This document shows, piece after piece, positions 34,723 through 44,663 of a stretch of DNA of 64,000 bases; the first letter of the stretch is position 1, and each line of letters opens with the position of its first letter. Both the position numbers and the translations under genes were made by a program. Origin of the DNA: Aspidapion aeneum (taxonomy: Eukaryota > Arthropoda > Insecta > Coleoptera > Brentidae). The stretch covers positions 4,702,112 through 4,766,111 of the forward strand of contig OY755042.1 in NCBI GenBank assembly GCA_963576565.1. The letters run 5' to 3'. The notes under the pieces were generated by a model. The model had not been told where the DNA came from and ran no database searches. It saw only the letters and a list, made by a program, of their open reading frames with translations.

Positions 34723-34929
34723 GACAACTTAGAACCTCTTCGCCAACTCAGTTACCCAAACGCGGACGTAATTTTGTTGTGTTTCTCAGTAGTCAAACCG
34801 ACCTCATTCTACTCAGCCTGCACCCGATGGGCAGACGAACTCACCCGGTTAGAAGCACCGGTGGTTTTGGTCGGTTGCAAAACGGACTTGGCAAATGACC
34901 TTGACACACTCAACAGCCTAAAAAGACAG
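34723..34929 (+). CDS. RhoU-like GTPase, central exon (switch II to G4)
   Basis: A 207-nt, phase 0 exon between TTTTCTTTTCAG and CAG|GTAAGA, encoding 69 residues. It starts DNLEPLRQLSYPNADVILLC (switch II and the next strand; Rho proteins have LRPLSYP). FSVVKPTSF follows, as in Rho FSVVSPSSF, then VVLVGCKTDL, the G4 nucleotide-specificity motif with Cys in place of the usual Thr/Asn before KxD. The exon ends in LDTLNSLKRQ, the start of the Rho insert region, which Ras and Rab proteins lack. Codon use is distinctly richer in G+C than the flanking sequence. The 34620-34898 (+) frame is a shadow. Confidence 0.92.
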
Positions 34930-35399
34930 GTAAGAGAATGAACTAATAGGGACTTTTTGGAACGTTTATTTGACACTTCGTTGTAGTGGTGGTAAGCGTC
35001 TCCACATTATTAGATAGTTTAAGTTGTGCTACGTATTTTTACGTAAGCATGAGATTTGAGAGTTACGCAAGCGCACTTCGTCACACCGTCGTCAAGGTCA
35101 CGTTAGGAGCTTACGTTTTTAGGTTAGCTTACGGTAGTCTGCGGGCACCTTAACGTTACCAAAGAATAGAATTGGTTGATTGACCGATCGAAAAATGAGG
35201 TCTAGACGATAATTTCCGCTTCCAGTACAAACGATTCTTTGCAAATATATTCCTACTGTAGTTGAAAAGACAAAAAACAAAATTGTAACATCAAAAAACA
35301 CAGTGCCGAATTCCATATTTTCTGCTATTAGTAGACTTGTTATGGTAACGTAAAAACATTCAACTTAAACTCAAATTTGGAACAAAACGTGGATCGCTT
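34930..35399. other. Intron sequence
   Basis: No element or gene recognised; ACGTAAG/CTTACGT words recur as in the MITEs that follow. Confidence 0.45.
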
Positions 35400-35944
35400 A
35401 AAGCTGATCACACACAAAAATGCATAGCGCATAGCATGGCATATAGAAGTTCAACCTGATGGACTTTTCTTACGCAAATCCAATATGGCCGCTGCTATTC
35501 GCTGATTGGCTGTGCACCACTATGTGCCATGCTATGCGCTTATGCATTTTTGTGTGTGATGGGCTTTACGTGCAGTTTTACGTAAAAATACATAGCACAA
35601 CTTAAGGCCTTCACACACACAATTTACGTAATCCGTAGCATGGCGCATAGCGGGCTTTCAACCAATCAGCGATCGAATAGCAGCGGCCATATTGGATTTA
35701 CGTAAGTCCATAAGGTTGAACTTCTTACGCGTTATGTTTTTTTGTGTGTGATCGGCTTTAAACTATCTATTAAGGCCTTCACACACACCTCCGTAGCATG
35801 GTGCATAACGCGTGCCATGGGGCTTTCAACCAATCAACGATCGAATAGCAGCGGCCATATTGGTTTTGCATAAGAAAAGTCCATAAGGTTGAACTTCTAT
35901 GCGACATGCTATGCGCTATGCATTTTTGTGTGTGATCGGCTTTA
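35400..35944. mobile_element. Three adjacent copies of a 160-170-bp palindromic MITE
   Basis: Copies at 35400-35571, 35604-35761 and 35773-35944. Ends carry TAAAGC(C)...TCACACACA, with subterminal ATGCATAGCGCATAGCATGG in inverted form. The centre GCGGCCATATTGGATTTACG is shared. Copies two and three are in the same orientation and closest to each other. Confidence 0.8.
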
Positions 35945-36988
35945 GATACACTAAGATCTTAAGACTTAGCATTGTAGACCGGGTTTGAGTATCAAGTCTA
36001 TAGACTTGATACCGACCCGTTTAAGTGTATTTTTTTTTAATACTCACAGGTCAAATAACTGCAAAGATTTGGTTCACCCTAATGTGCAATATGATAGTAA
36101 GCATTTCTCAGTGAGTTTCATCTCATATAAATTTAAATTAACTTTAGAAATAAAGAAAACCACATAAACATTTTGTAACGAAATGTCATTTTTTGGAAAT
36201 TTAGTCCGTGCAGTCGTGGGATTCCCGTTAAAAATAGTCTCAAATTGTAGTACGACCCCAGAGGGGTGGTTTAAAGTTCGAAAAACAATAGAAATAATCC
36301 ATGACTGACAAAAAAACTTATATACAAAAATATTCAAATATAATATATAATAATAAATAACTTAAAACTATATCTGTAGATGCATTACCGTATTAAATAC
36401 TTTTCAATTACACATTCACCAAAACAATCCACCATTGGTTTAATCGTCGCTAACTTGTCTAAAAAATTAACATGTAAAATATAGCGGACAGCTGACACTG
36501 ACTTACACCGTTTTTATTCGACATTTCCTAGTGACGTTTGGAGGTTTAGATATGGCTACCATTTTTAAACCAAAATATTTTATTATTTTTATTTATTTAT
36601 AACCTTTGTGTGGAAATAATGTCGTTGTTACAACGAAAAAAGAAGACCCATATCGCAAGGTATTTATGAACAATTTATATTAATATTAAAAACTATTGCA
36701 TTCACGGGAAAAATAAGTTAAACCTTCAACCAAAATGTAGACTTTTAAACCTAGGATTGTAGCACTTAGGACTGTAGACCCTAGAGACTGGTGTTAAAAT
36801 TGATTCTATATGCTATATGTTTCGAAACAGTGTATTTCAATAAATACGTCATCAATTGGTGACGTTTCATATCTATATTTTCGAAGAAAGAAGAGAAAAT
36901 TAAGGGTTTTTTGTTTCTCTAGTATTTTTCCGTGGGTAGCTCGAAAGCTTAACCTCACGGGGGTCCAAGATCTAATGGACACCTAATA
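35945..36988. other. Intron sequence without recognised gene
   Basis: A short palindrome at 35985-36015 (AAGTCTATAGACTT). A short frame starting ATGTCGTTGTTACAACG at 36619 is followed by a donor-like AAG|GTATTT, but no second exon was found. Confidence 0.4.
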
Positions 36989-37036
36989 AGTGTTGACAGT
37001 TAACTGTTTCGTCCTTATGGGACTCCTCAGAACACT
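36989..37036 (-). ncRNA. Hammerhead ribozyme, full consensus (type I)
   Basis: On the minus strand: helix I AGTGTT pairing with AACACT, core CTGAGGA, helix II GTCC-CATAA-GGAC, GAA, helix III ACAGT-TA-ACTGT, and C17 (36995) as the scissile base in a GTC triplet. Every conserved core position is present and all three helices pair without mismatch in 48 nt, so this copy is predicted to be catalytic. The tiny, palindromic helix III is the form known from Penelope-like elements, thought to act as a dimer. Flanks (CCTCACGGGGGTCC downstream) loosely resemble those of the 8481 copy. No protein remnant is recognisable nearby. Confidence 0.85.
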
Positions 37037-37039
37037 GCT

Positions 37040-38499
37040 GGTCGATGTGACACCGTTCATAAATTCAGTACACGGCTTTATCTCCCACCTTACATTGTTA
37101 GTGAGAAAACAAAGCCATGTACGGAACATGAAGCGCCATCTACCGAAATACGAGAGAAACTAAAACAGCAGCAGGCGAGTAAAACTGCTATATCATCGAT
37201 CGATGAAAGTACCGATTGAAAGAAAGAACCAATACCGTGACCTACGACACACATTGCCTTTCTAGAACCAAAGAGGTGTACATTGTGAATTTATTGCCAA
37301 TATTTTAGTAAAAATTAAATAAAATTAAGAAACAATGTCTCAATTAAAAAAACAAAATATTAACATTGATTTTTCAGCTAAACGTCAAAAAATGACATAA
37401 GATGTGTCCTTCAATGTCACGTTTTGCAACGAAGTAAAAGCTCGTCTTGAAACTAACGATAGGCCGTGTTACCATCTTATCGCCTTTTGGGATTATACCA
37501 TTAAATCATCTGTACTTTTTACTAAACGCTAAATGTAATGCGCGGCATGGCTTGTGCTAAAATTTGTGTTAAAGACAAATACCCACTTTCTCACTTGTTT
37601 CGCTGAACACGACGGAATAACGAACGTAAAGACGAGAGGTCACGATGTATTCCCCTACTTTCCCCTTACCAGTCCGAATACGGGTCTAAAACAGAGAAAC
37701 ATATTTCAAGACACCGCCCAAAATATATTCTTCTCTCTTTTACTTCTCTCTTAAACACATTAAGCTCAGCAAGCAGTTTATGAACCATATAGCTTCTAAC
37801 CATGCTGTGCATTACCACCTAAGAATTGGATATTCGCAATATATGCATTAATTGTCATAAATTTGTCGTGAAAGAAAAAAATTGTCGCGCTACTCGTTTG
37901 CCTAGAAAGGTGTGATAATGCTAAGTTGGCAACTTAGCACTACCACCCTAGAAAAAATGAAAATTTTCAAAAACCAATATATAATAAATAATTGTCGTAA
38001 ATTTGTCGTGAAAACAAAAATTTCCTCGCGCCAACCGTTTTCCTGAGAAGGGGGTGTAATGCTAAGTTGAGTCTCAACTTAGCACTACCACCCCAGAAAA
38101 AATTAAAATTTTTAAAAACTAATAAATGCATTAATTGTCGTAAATTTGTCGTGAAAGAAAAAAAAATTGTCGCGTCATCCGTTCTCCCGGAAACGGGCAG
38201 TGAGCAATTTTGAGATTTGTCAGCCATATCTCAGTGATCTTTAAGCTCTTTCACAAAACTTGCGATGATGTAGGTGATGATGTTTAACCTTTTCGCGCGA
38301 ATGTAAATTTTTGGTAAAACAATCATTATATTACGTCCCGCTTATACTTTTCAATATAATCTTTTGTGGTGTTAATATTAATATTCATTGATCGTTGTTT
38401 TCAGCTAACGCCAGGATTTTGCGTTGTTTTAGAAATATTATGTTGTCCATTTACGTCTGTAGACCTCGCAAAATTTAAATAATTTAATTTATATTTCAG
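37040..38499. repeat. Intron sequence with a short tandem repeat
   Basis: AATTGTCGTAAATTTGTCGTGAAA recurs near 37852, 37990 and 38135, each followed by TCGCG and ACTTAGCACTACCACCC (period about 140). It ends with the acceptor TTTATATTTCAG. Confidence 0.6.
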
Positions 38500-38691
38500 G
38501 GGCTTCATCCCGTGCCACCTTACCAAGCCCGCGAGCTTGCCAAACGCTTGAACGCCACGTACGTCGAGACGTCAGCGAAGACGTGCAGTCATCTCAAGGA
38601 AGCCTTCGACCAAGCTATCGTAAGGGCCTTGAAACGAAGAAAAAGCCAAAAACAAAGATTTTGGAAAAAGCTGTGCTGTTGGAAAAAATAA
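38500..38691 (+). CDS. RhoU-like GTPase, last exon (G5 and basic tail)
   Basis: It opens in phase 0 with GLHPVPPYQARELAKRLNAT, completing the Rho insert and following helix. TYVETSAKT is the G5 motif (C/TSA in the family), and LKEAFDQAIVRAL is the terminal helix. The tail is KRRKSQKQRFWKKLCCWKK, then TAA. RhoU ends in a basic WWKKYCC-type tail that is palmitoylated rather than prenylated; the FWKKLCC here is very like it, but four instead of two or three residues would follow the first Cys and they include two Lys. There is no CAAX box. AATAAA overlaps the stop codon. Together the three exons give about 151 residues. Confidence 0.92.
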   Translation, partial: GLHPVPPYQARELAKRLNATYVETSAKTCSHLKEAFDQAIVRALKRRKSQKQRFWKKLCCWKK

Positions 38692-38866
38692 ACTACAATT
38701 GTTGATTGAATAACTTGATACAGTACACGAAACGCGGCTTGTGATAGTCAAGCAACAGTATTTTGTCGATGTGATATATACGTGTTTTGTGTATATTCTG
38801 TTTCAAGATTGATTCTTTTTTTACACTTAAACATAAATAATTTAAAATAGAATTGTGTGATATTAG

Positions 38867-40510
38867 GGACCTATTGCAATAAAGCCAGGCACAAATTGTG
38901 CCGGGCACTATATTGACAGTTTCGCATTAAAAACTGACAGTTGATCTTTCAAAATTGACATACCAAAATCGAATTTATAAATCCAGTCGTTTATTTTCCA
39001 TTAATAGTGGCGTCACTATTAATTCCGGCTCTTATAATACACAATGGCCTAATTTTGAAAGAAGACAGCTGTTCTCATAATGCGAGACTGTCAATATAGT
39101 GCCCGGCACAATTAGTGCCTGGCACTATTGCAATAAGTCTCTATTAAGTACAGAGTGATTAAGTAAATTATCAATTCCCTTAATATGGTTGCCAGATGTT
39201 CGGTTTTCGACCTGACAGTCCGAATCTTCTTATACTTGTACGATCATAAAAATCCTTATGAACCGGACACTAAAAAGTTTCCGTTTTGCTAGTGGATATA
39301 TACAAATTCCTGCAATTTACTGTTTGCAAAACATCTGACAATTCTACCCTTAACTGAGATATTAGGGACCTATTGCAATAGTGCCAGGCACAAATTGTGC
39401 CGGGCACTATATTGACAGTTTCACATTAAAAACTGACAGTTGATTTTTCAAAATTGACATACCAAAATCGAATTTATAAGTCTACTCGTTTATTTTCCAT
39501 TAATAGTGGCGTCACTATTAATTCCGGCTCTTATAATACACAATGGCCTAATTTTGAAAGAAGACAGCTGTTCTCATAATGCGAGACTGTCAATATAGTG
39601 CACCTGGCACTATTGCAATAAGTCCCTATTAAGTACAGAGTTTGCAGTAAATTATCACTTCCCTTAATATGGTTGCCAGAAGTTCGGTTTTCGACCTGAC
39701 AGTCCGAATCTTCTTATACTTGTACGGTCATAAAAATCCTTATGAACCATACACTGAAAAGTTTCCGTTTTGCTAATGGATATATACAAATTCCTGCAAT
39801 TTACTGTTTGCAAAACATCTGACAATCCTACCCTTAACTGAGATATTAGGGACCTATTGCAATAGTGCCAGGCACAAATTGTGCCGGGCACTATATTGAC
39901 AGTTTCACATTAAAAACTGACAGTTGATTTTTCAAAATTGACATACCAAAATCGAATTTATAAATCCACTCGTTTATTTTTCATTAATAGTGGCGTCACT
40001 ATAAATTCCGGCTCTTATAATACACAATGACATAATTTTGAAAGAAGACAGCTATTCTCATAATGCGAAACTGTCAATATAGTGCCCGGCACAATTAGTG
40101 CCTGGCACTATTGCAATAAGTCCCTATTAAGTACAGAGTTATTCAGTAAATTATCACTTCCCTTGACCTGACAGTCCGAATCTTCTTATACTTGTACAGT
40201 CATAAAAATTCTTATGAACCGGACACTGAAAAGTTTCCGTTTTGCTAATGGATATACAGTCGAACCTCTATAACTCGAACCTGAAGGGACAACCAAAACA
40301 GTTCGAGTTATGGAGAGTTCGAGTTATAGAAACTCGAGTTACATGGGTTAAAATACATGTAAAAAATGCAGGGACTGCTTAAAAGGTTCCAGTTATAGAG
40401 GGGTTCCAGTTATAGAGGTTCGAGTTAGAGAGGTTCGACTGTATACAAATTCCTGCAATTTACTGTTTACAAAACATCTGACAATCCTACCCTTAACTGA
40501 GATATTATAA
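38867..40510. repeat. Three tandem units of about 485 bp, each with a palindromic half
   Basis: Units begin near 38867, 39362 and 39846. Each starts TAGGGACCTATTGCAATA, then GCCAGGCACAAATTGTGCC, and about 250 bp later has the inverted GTGCCTGGCACTATTGCAAT, giving an inverted-repeat element of about 275 bp, followed by GTTCGGTTTTCGACCTGACA and TGGATATATACAAATTCC. A fourth partial palindrome lies at 40550-40740. It begins just 3' of the Rho gene. Confidence 0.85.
40257..40441. mobile_element. pogo/Tigger-like MITE, TA target, empty sites present
   Basis: A 185-bp element with ends CAGTCGAACCTCTATAACTC and (inverted) CAGTCGAACCTCTCTAACTC, and TA on both sides. The other two tandem units read GGATATATACAAATT without it, so they show the pre-insertion site. 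Internal TTCGAGTTATAGA words repeat. Confidence 0.9.
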
Positions 40511-40779
40511 AAGTTTATTTTTAATCTTTCAACACATGGTCTGTGTTTACTATATGAACAGGAATAAATAGTGCCTTCTTTTATTAATTGAAAATAAACG
40601 ACAAAAGTTTTAAATTCGACTTTGGTATGTCAATTTTGAAGGATTAACACTCAGTTTTCAATGTGAATGTGTCAAAATAGTGCCTGGCACAATTATAGCC
40701 TGGCTATATTTTAATAATTCTCTATTGACAATTTATTAGAAATAGTGGTTTTAGTGCTACTTGACTGCTCTAAGATTGC

Positions 40780-41580
40780 TCAGATAAGATTGCTCAGATG
40801 AGATATGTTGAAAGCCGAACCTTCCTGATATTTTTAGCAAAAAAATTGGGTGGGGGGGGGGTCATAGGATTAGTTTTCGAGCTATACTTATTTAAATGCG
40901 CGCCACTGAAATATGGAAAAATATGACCTTTTGTAATTTTTTTGTAATAACTTATCGCAAAATAAAAATAAAAAACTGATATTAGTCTTATTTTATAGAC
41001 AAAAGAGTCCCTTTAAGAATTTTATCAATTTTTGACACATAGTTTGCGTCACATACCTACAGAGTGGCTCAAAATAATTTAAAAAAAATACAGGAAAAAT
41101 AACTGAGATTTATTCAATATAAATAAAGGAAAATAAAAACGCATAGTCAAAATTAACTTCACTTGCTGTCATGTGAGTCGTTTTAACTATTCTAAAGTGT
41201 TTGCATAATAGGTGATGTGATAAGCTTACAGGGTATTTAAAAAAAATTGCAAAAAAGCTACAAAAAGTCACATTTTTCTATATTCCAGTGGCGCGGACTT
41301 AAATAATTATAGCTCGAAAACGAAACCGATGACCCCCAATTTATTTGAGACAAGTTTTTGGACGGCTTGGGCCCTAACATATCATAAATTCACCTCATTT
41401 AACGCATCCCGGTAAACATACGATTCCGTAAACAATTAGTAAACATGTCATGCATAGAATTAATTTTTTTTAAATACCCTGTAAGCTTATCACATAACCT
41501 ATTATGCAAACATCAGTCTAGAATAGTTAAAACGACTCATATGAAAGCAAGTAAAGTTAATTTTGACCAGTGGTGTATAT
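40780..41580. mobile_element. Foldback element related to 44664-46847
   Basis: Inverted segments 40805-40930/41270-41400 (TTTTCGAGCTATACTTATTTAAAT against its inverse) and 41148-41245/41445-41575 (GAGTCGTTTTAACTATTC). It contains a G-run at 40849 and the end GACGCATCCCGGTAAACA-like sequence also seen at 46808. No transposase. Confidence 0.65.
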
Positions 41581-42480
41581 AGGGGGGCTGGGGGGTCCGG
41601 CTTCCCCCCGAAGCTATGATTTTTTTAGAGATTTTCCACATATTTCCCTTTTTTTACTTTATGCCCTAATATGTGCGCTCGGTTTTGTTGCGGAGCTTTA
41701 AGGAGTATAAAAAAAGCTTCGTCACGTGGTCAAATCATGGTCGTTTGGCCGCCATCTCTAAAAATGGTCGCCAAATTTTTGGTTTAAACGTATGTCCAAA
41801 GTCAGTGGTCCGATTTTAATTTTTTAAATCTTGTTTTATGCTTTTTTAAAGGCAAACAAATTTTGTAATTATACATTTTTAGCTAAATCAAGTAGTTCTT
41901 GAAATCACCAAGATTATGATATTCCCGCTCGCAAAAGGATTCAAATAATATCCAAGCTCATTTTATTGTAGATACAATATAATTCAAATTTGTTTTTTTT
42001 ATTAAATAAAAGACTTTATACCCTTCGTAGAAGAGGAACTCGATTTTATGTTTTTAAATTTCGGTGGATGGTACCCCTAAAAATGTTCACAAGAATGTAA
42101 AAAAGTGTTTTTGCAGCGGTGCATCCTAGCAAAAAACATCAAGAATGATTTTTTATAGTACTTTTAAGTCCGCTACTTTTGATATATCACTTAGCATCCT
42201 AGCTCTGGTAGATAGCTGTCCAAGCCAGCTACAATGAACAATTTAACAAAAATTCAATGTTTTCCTATTAAAAAAAAAATTCTTAGAAATTGTAAGAGAT
42301 ACGACATTACTTGTAATAATGTTTTTTTATAGGCAATATAACGTTTAGTCAAAATTAGCTACATAGCTATGTAGAGGAAACTCATAATTAGTGACCTATC
42401 AAAAATAGCACCTAGGGTTAAAGCTGTAATTTAAAAAAAAATTGAAGTTAAGTTTGGTTTAATGTTTTTTATTTTGTTGT
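41581..42480. other. Intergenic sequence, no gene recognised
   Basis: Starts with G/C-runs around CCGGCTTCCCCCCGAAGC and a GATTTTCCACAT block shared with 13460. Otherwise AT-rich and featureless. Confidence 0.45.
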
Positions 42481-42481
42481 A

Positions 42482-43980
42482 CAGCGTGTCCCATTTTCGA
42501 TGGGATTAAATGGGAAACTCGGTTATTATTAAAGATATCAATTTTCTGATTGCACCTTACCGTGCTCTTTTTTGGAGCCCTTAAAAATGGTGTAATCAGA
42601 TTTTTGCTATACCTCGTGGTTTTGCTAATACAGGGAGTTTTTGAAAAAATTGCATTTTAATTAATTCCTTGTATCTCGCTTATTTTGCAAGATATTTTTA
42701 TTCTGTAAAAACCTTTCTATGGCAACTTTTTTAGAGCAAAATAATGACGGTGTCAATTTTTTAAAATATTGTTTAGTTTTTGAGATATGGTATTTATCAT
42801 AAAAAAATTAAATACGGACCTGGATTTTTTTTATTACTACTTTGATTGGTTCCATGCTGTTATTACCTTAAAATGATAAAACTTTAATTTTTTTTTTGAT
42901 TTAAGGTTAAATATTTTTAAAAAAATTCTAGTCCGAACCTGGAAATTTCCAACGTTATTATAAATTAAAAATTGCAAGACACACTAGGTGACCGATTTTT
43001 AGTTTATCTGTTTGGAAATGATAATTAAAAGATTTATAAATAAAGTAAAAAACGTTAAAAAGTTACAAAAATAATATATATAATTATTTGATGGTACCAC
43101 AGCAGGTCGTGAAATTTACAAAACAAAAGCGTGGAATTAACATTGTCATTTTACTTGTCATTTTTGTGAATGGCTAGAAATCGAGCATATCCAGATTTTG
43201 AAAAATGTGATATGTTTGACTGCTTCATTCAAGCAACAAAATCCCAATATTTAAATGGCAGAAATATTTTTATGCAAAATGCGTTAAGAAAAATTACTCA
43301 AAAATGCCAACAATGTCTTACACATAATGGTAATCAGAAAAATTAGTTATTTTTTATAATTTGTTTTTTTTAATATTTTTCGTAGACTTTGTTTCAAATA
43401 AATCTGTAAATTAACATAAAACCATTTTAATATACTAAGTATCAAAACAGTTAAACTAAAAATTGTTTAACTAGCAATTTTAAATTTATATTTATGTTGG
43501 AAATATCCAGGTTCGGACTAATTTTTTTTTTTTTTAATATTAAATATTTTTTTTTACCTTAAAACAAAATTTTTTAAAATTTTTATTATTTTATGATAAT
43601 ACCAGCATGAAACCAATCAAAATAGTAATAAAAAAAATCCAGGTCCGTATTTAATTTTTTTATGATAAATACCATATCTCAAAAACTAAACAATATTTTA
43701 AAAAGCTGACAACGCCATTATTTTCTTCTAAAAAAGTTGCCAGGAAAGGGTTTTTACAGAATAAAAATATCTCGCAAAATAAGCGAGATACAAGGGATTA
43801 TTAAAAATACAATTTTTTCAAAAACTCCCTGTATTAGCGAAACTACGGGGTATAGCAAAAATCTGATTACGCCATTTTTAAGGGCTCAAAAAAAGAGCAC
43901 GGTAAGGTGCAATCAGAAAATCAATATCTTTAATAATAACTGAGTTTCCCATTTAATCCCATCGAAAATGGGACACGCTG
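42482..43980. mobile_element. 1.5-kb foldback element, CAGCGTGTCCC ends, TA target
   Basis: The ends CAGCGTGTCCCATTTTCGAT are exact inverted copies, flanked by TA (42480-42481, 43981-43982). The arms extend about 450 bp with few differences (ATTAAAGATATCAATTTTCTGA, AAAACTCCCTGTATTA). The open frame at 43737-43943 lies in an arm and is not a gene. The centre carries a short frame (43170-43346). Confidence 0.85.
43170..43346 (+). CDS. Short unidentified frame inside a foldback element
   Basis: The 58-codon frame starts MARNRAYPDFEKCDMFDCFI, includes ATKSQYLNGRNIFMQNALRK and ends at TAG. The pattern of a Tyr-Pro start, acidic helix, Cys and 'NGRN..F' spacing vaguely recalls the N-terminal helix-turn-helix fragment found in some insect transposon proteins, but I cannot name it. 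It is the only stretch in this element with protein-like composition and sits in the unpaired centre. It may be an exon of a captured or ancestral transposase gene, or chance. Confidence 0.35.
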   Translation: MARNRAYPDFEKCDMFDCFIQATKSQYLNGRNIFMQNALRKITQKCQQCLTHNGNQKN

Positions 43981-43999
43981 TACACAGCCTCACACAAAC

Positions 44000-44663
44000 G
44001 TAAAATACCACAATTGCTTTGTATACGGAGAACGGTAAGAACGGTAACTTAACCTTGAATGACTAACTCTTCTGGTCAAAATTTATGCAAATGTGAGAGA
44101 GCTAATAATAAAAATCATAATATGGATCATCTTTTATAGGCTGTTATTGAATAAGATGCTAATAATGAAGAATATAATTATTCTTGAGTCCATTGTGAGA
44201 AAAAACTTTTTATAAACATACGTCCTTCTTAATCTTAACTTTTGATCCACAGGGTGTTAAATATATTTTTTTTTTAAAAAATCTCCTTTTTTGTCTGTGT
44301 TATACAGCAAAAAATATTTTTTGCTGTATAACATGTTTTTTTATATTTCAACCAGTGGCGGTCGTGCGGGAATTTCCAGCGGTATTTTTGAAGAAAATAA
44401 TAATACGCCAGTCTTTTTTTAAATAAAAATTATTTTTGAAATTCTTATTATTTGTTAAGCAAATGTCAACTCTTGGTTTTTTCCGTTTAATGTACGGTTT
44501 ATGTATAAAAAATTAAAATAAAAATTTGCATCTTGATAGACTCCTTACGAGAAAAAATCATTCATTTAAAATACCCAATCTCCGCACGAACGCCACTGGA
44601 CGAAATAAAAAAAAACATGTTACATATTAGAAAATGCCTCTTGATGAAGAGAAAGTGTGTAAC
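44000..44663. other. Intergenic sequence, no gene recognised
   Basis: A short inverted pair AAAATATTTTTTGCTGTATAACA at 44305-44335. No coding evidence. Confidence 0.4.

Noticed and set aside
36619..36660. Possible first exon (ATGTCGTTGTTACAACG...AAG|GTATTT)
   Set aside because: No following exon in frame was found within the intron, and 13 codons are too few to judge.
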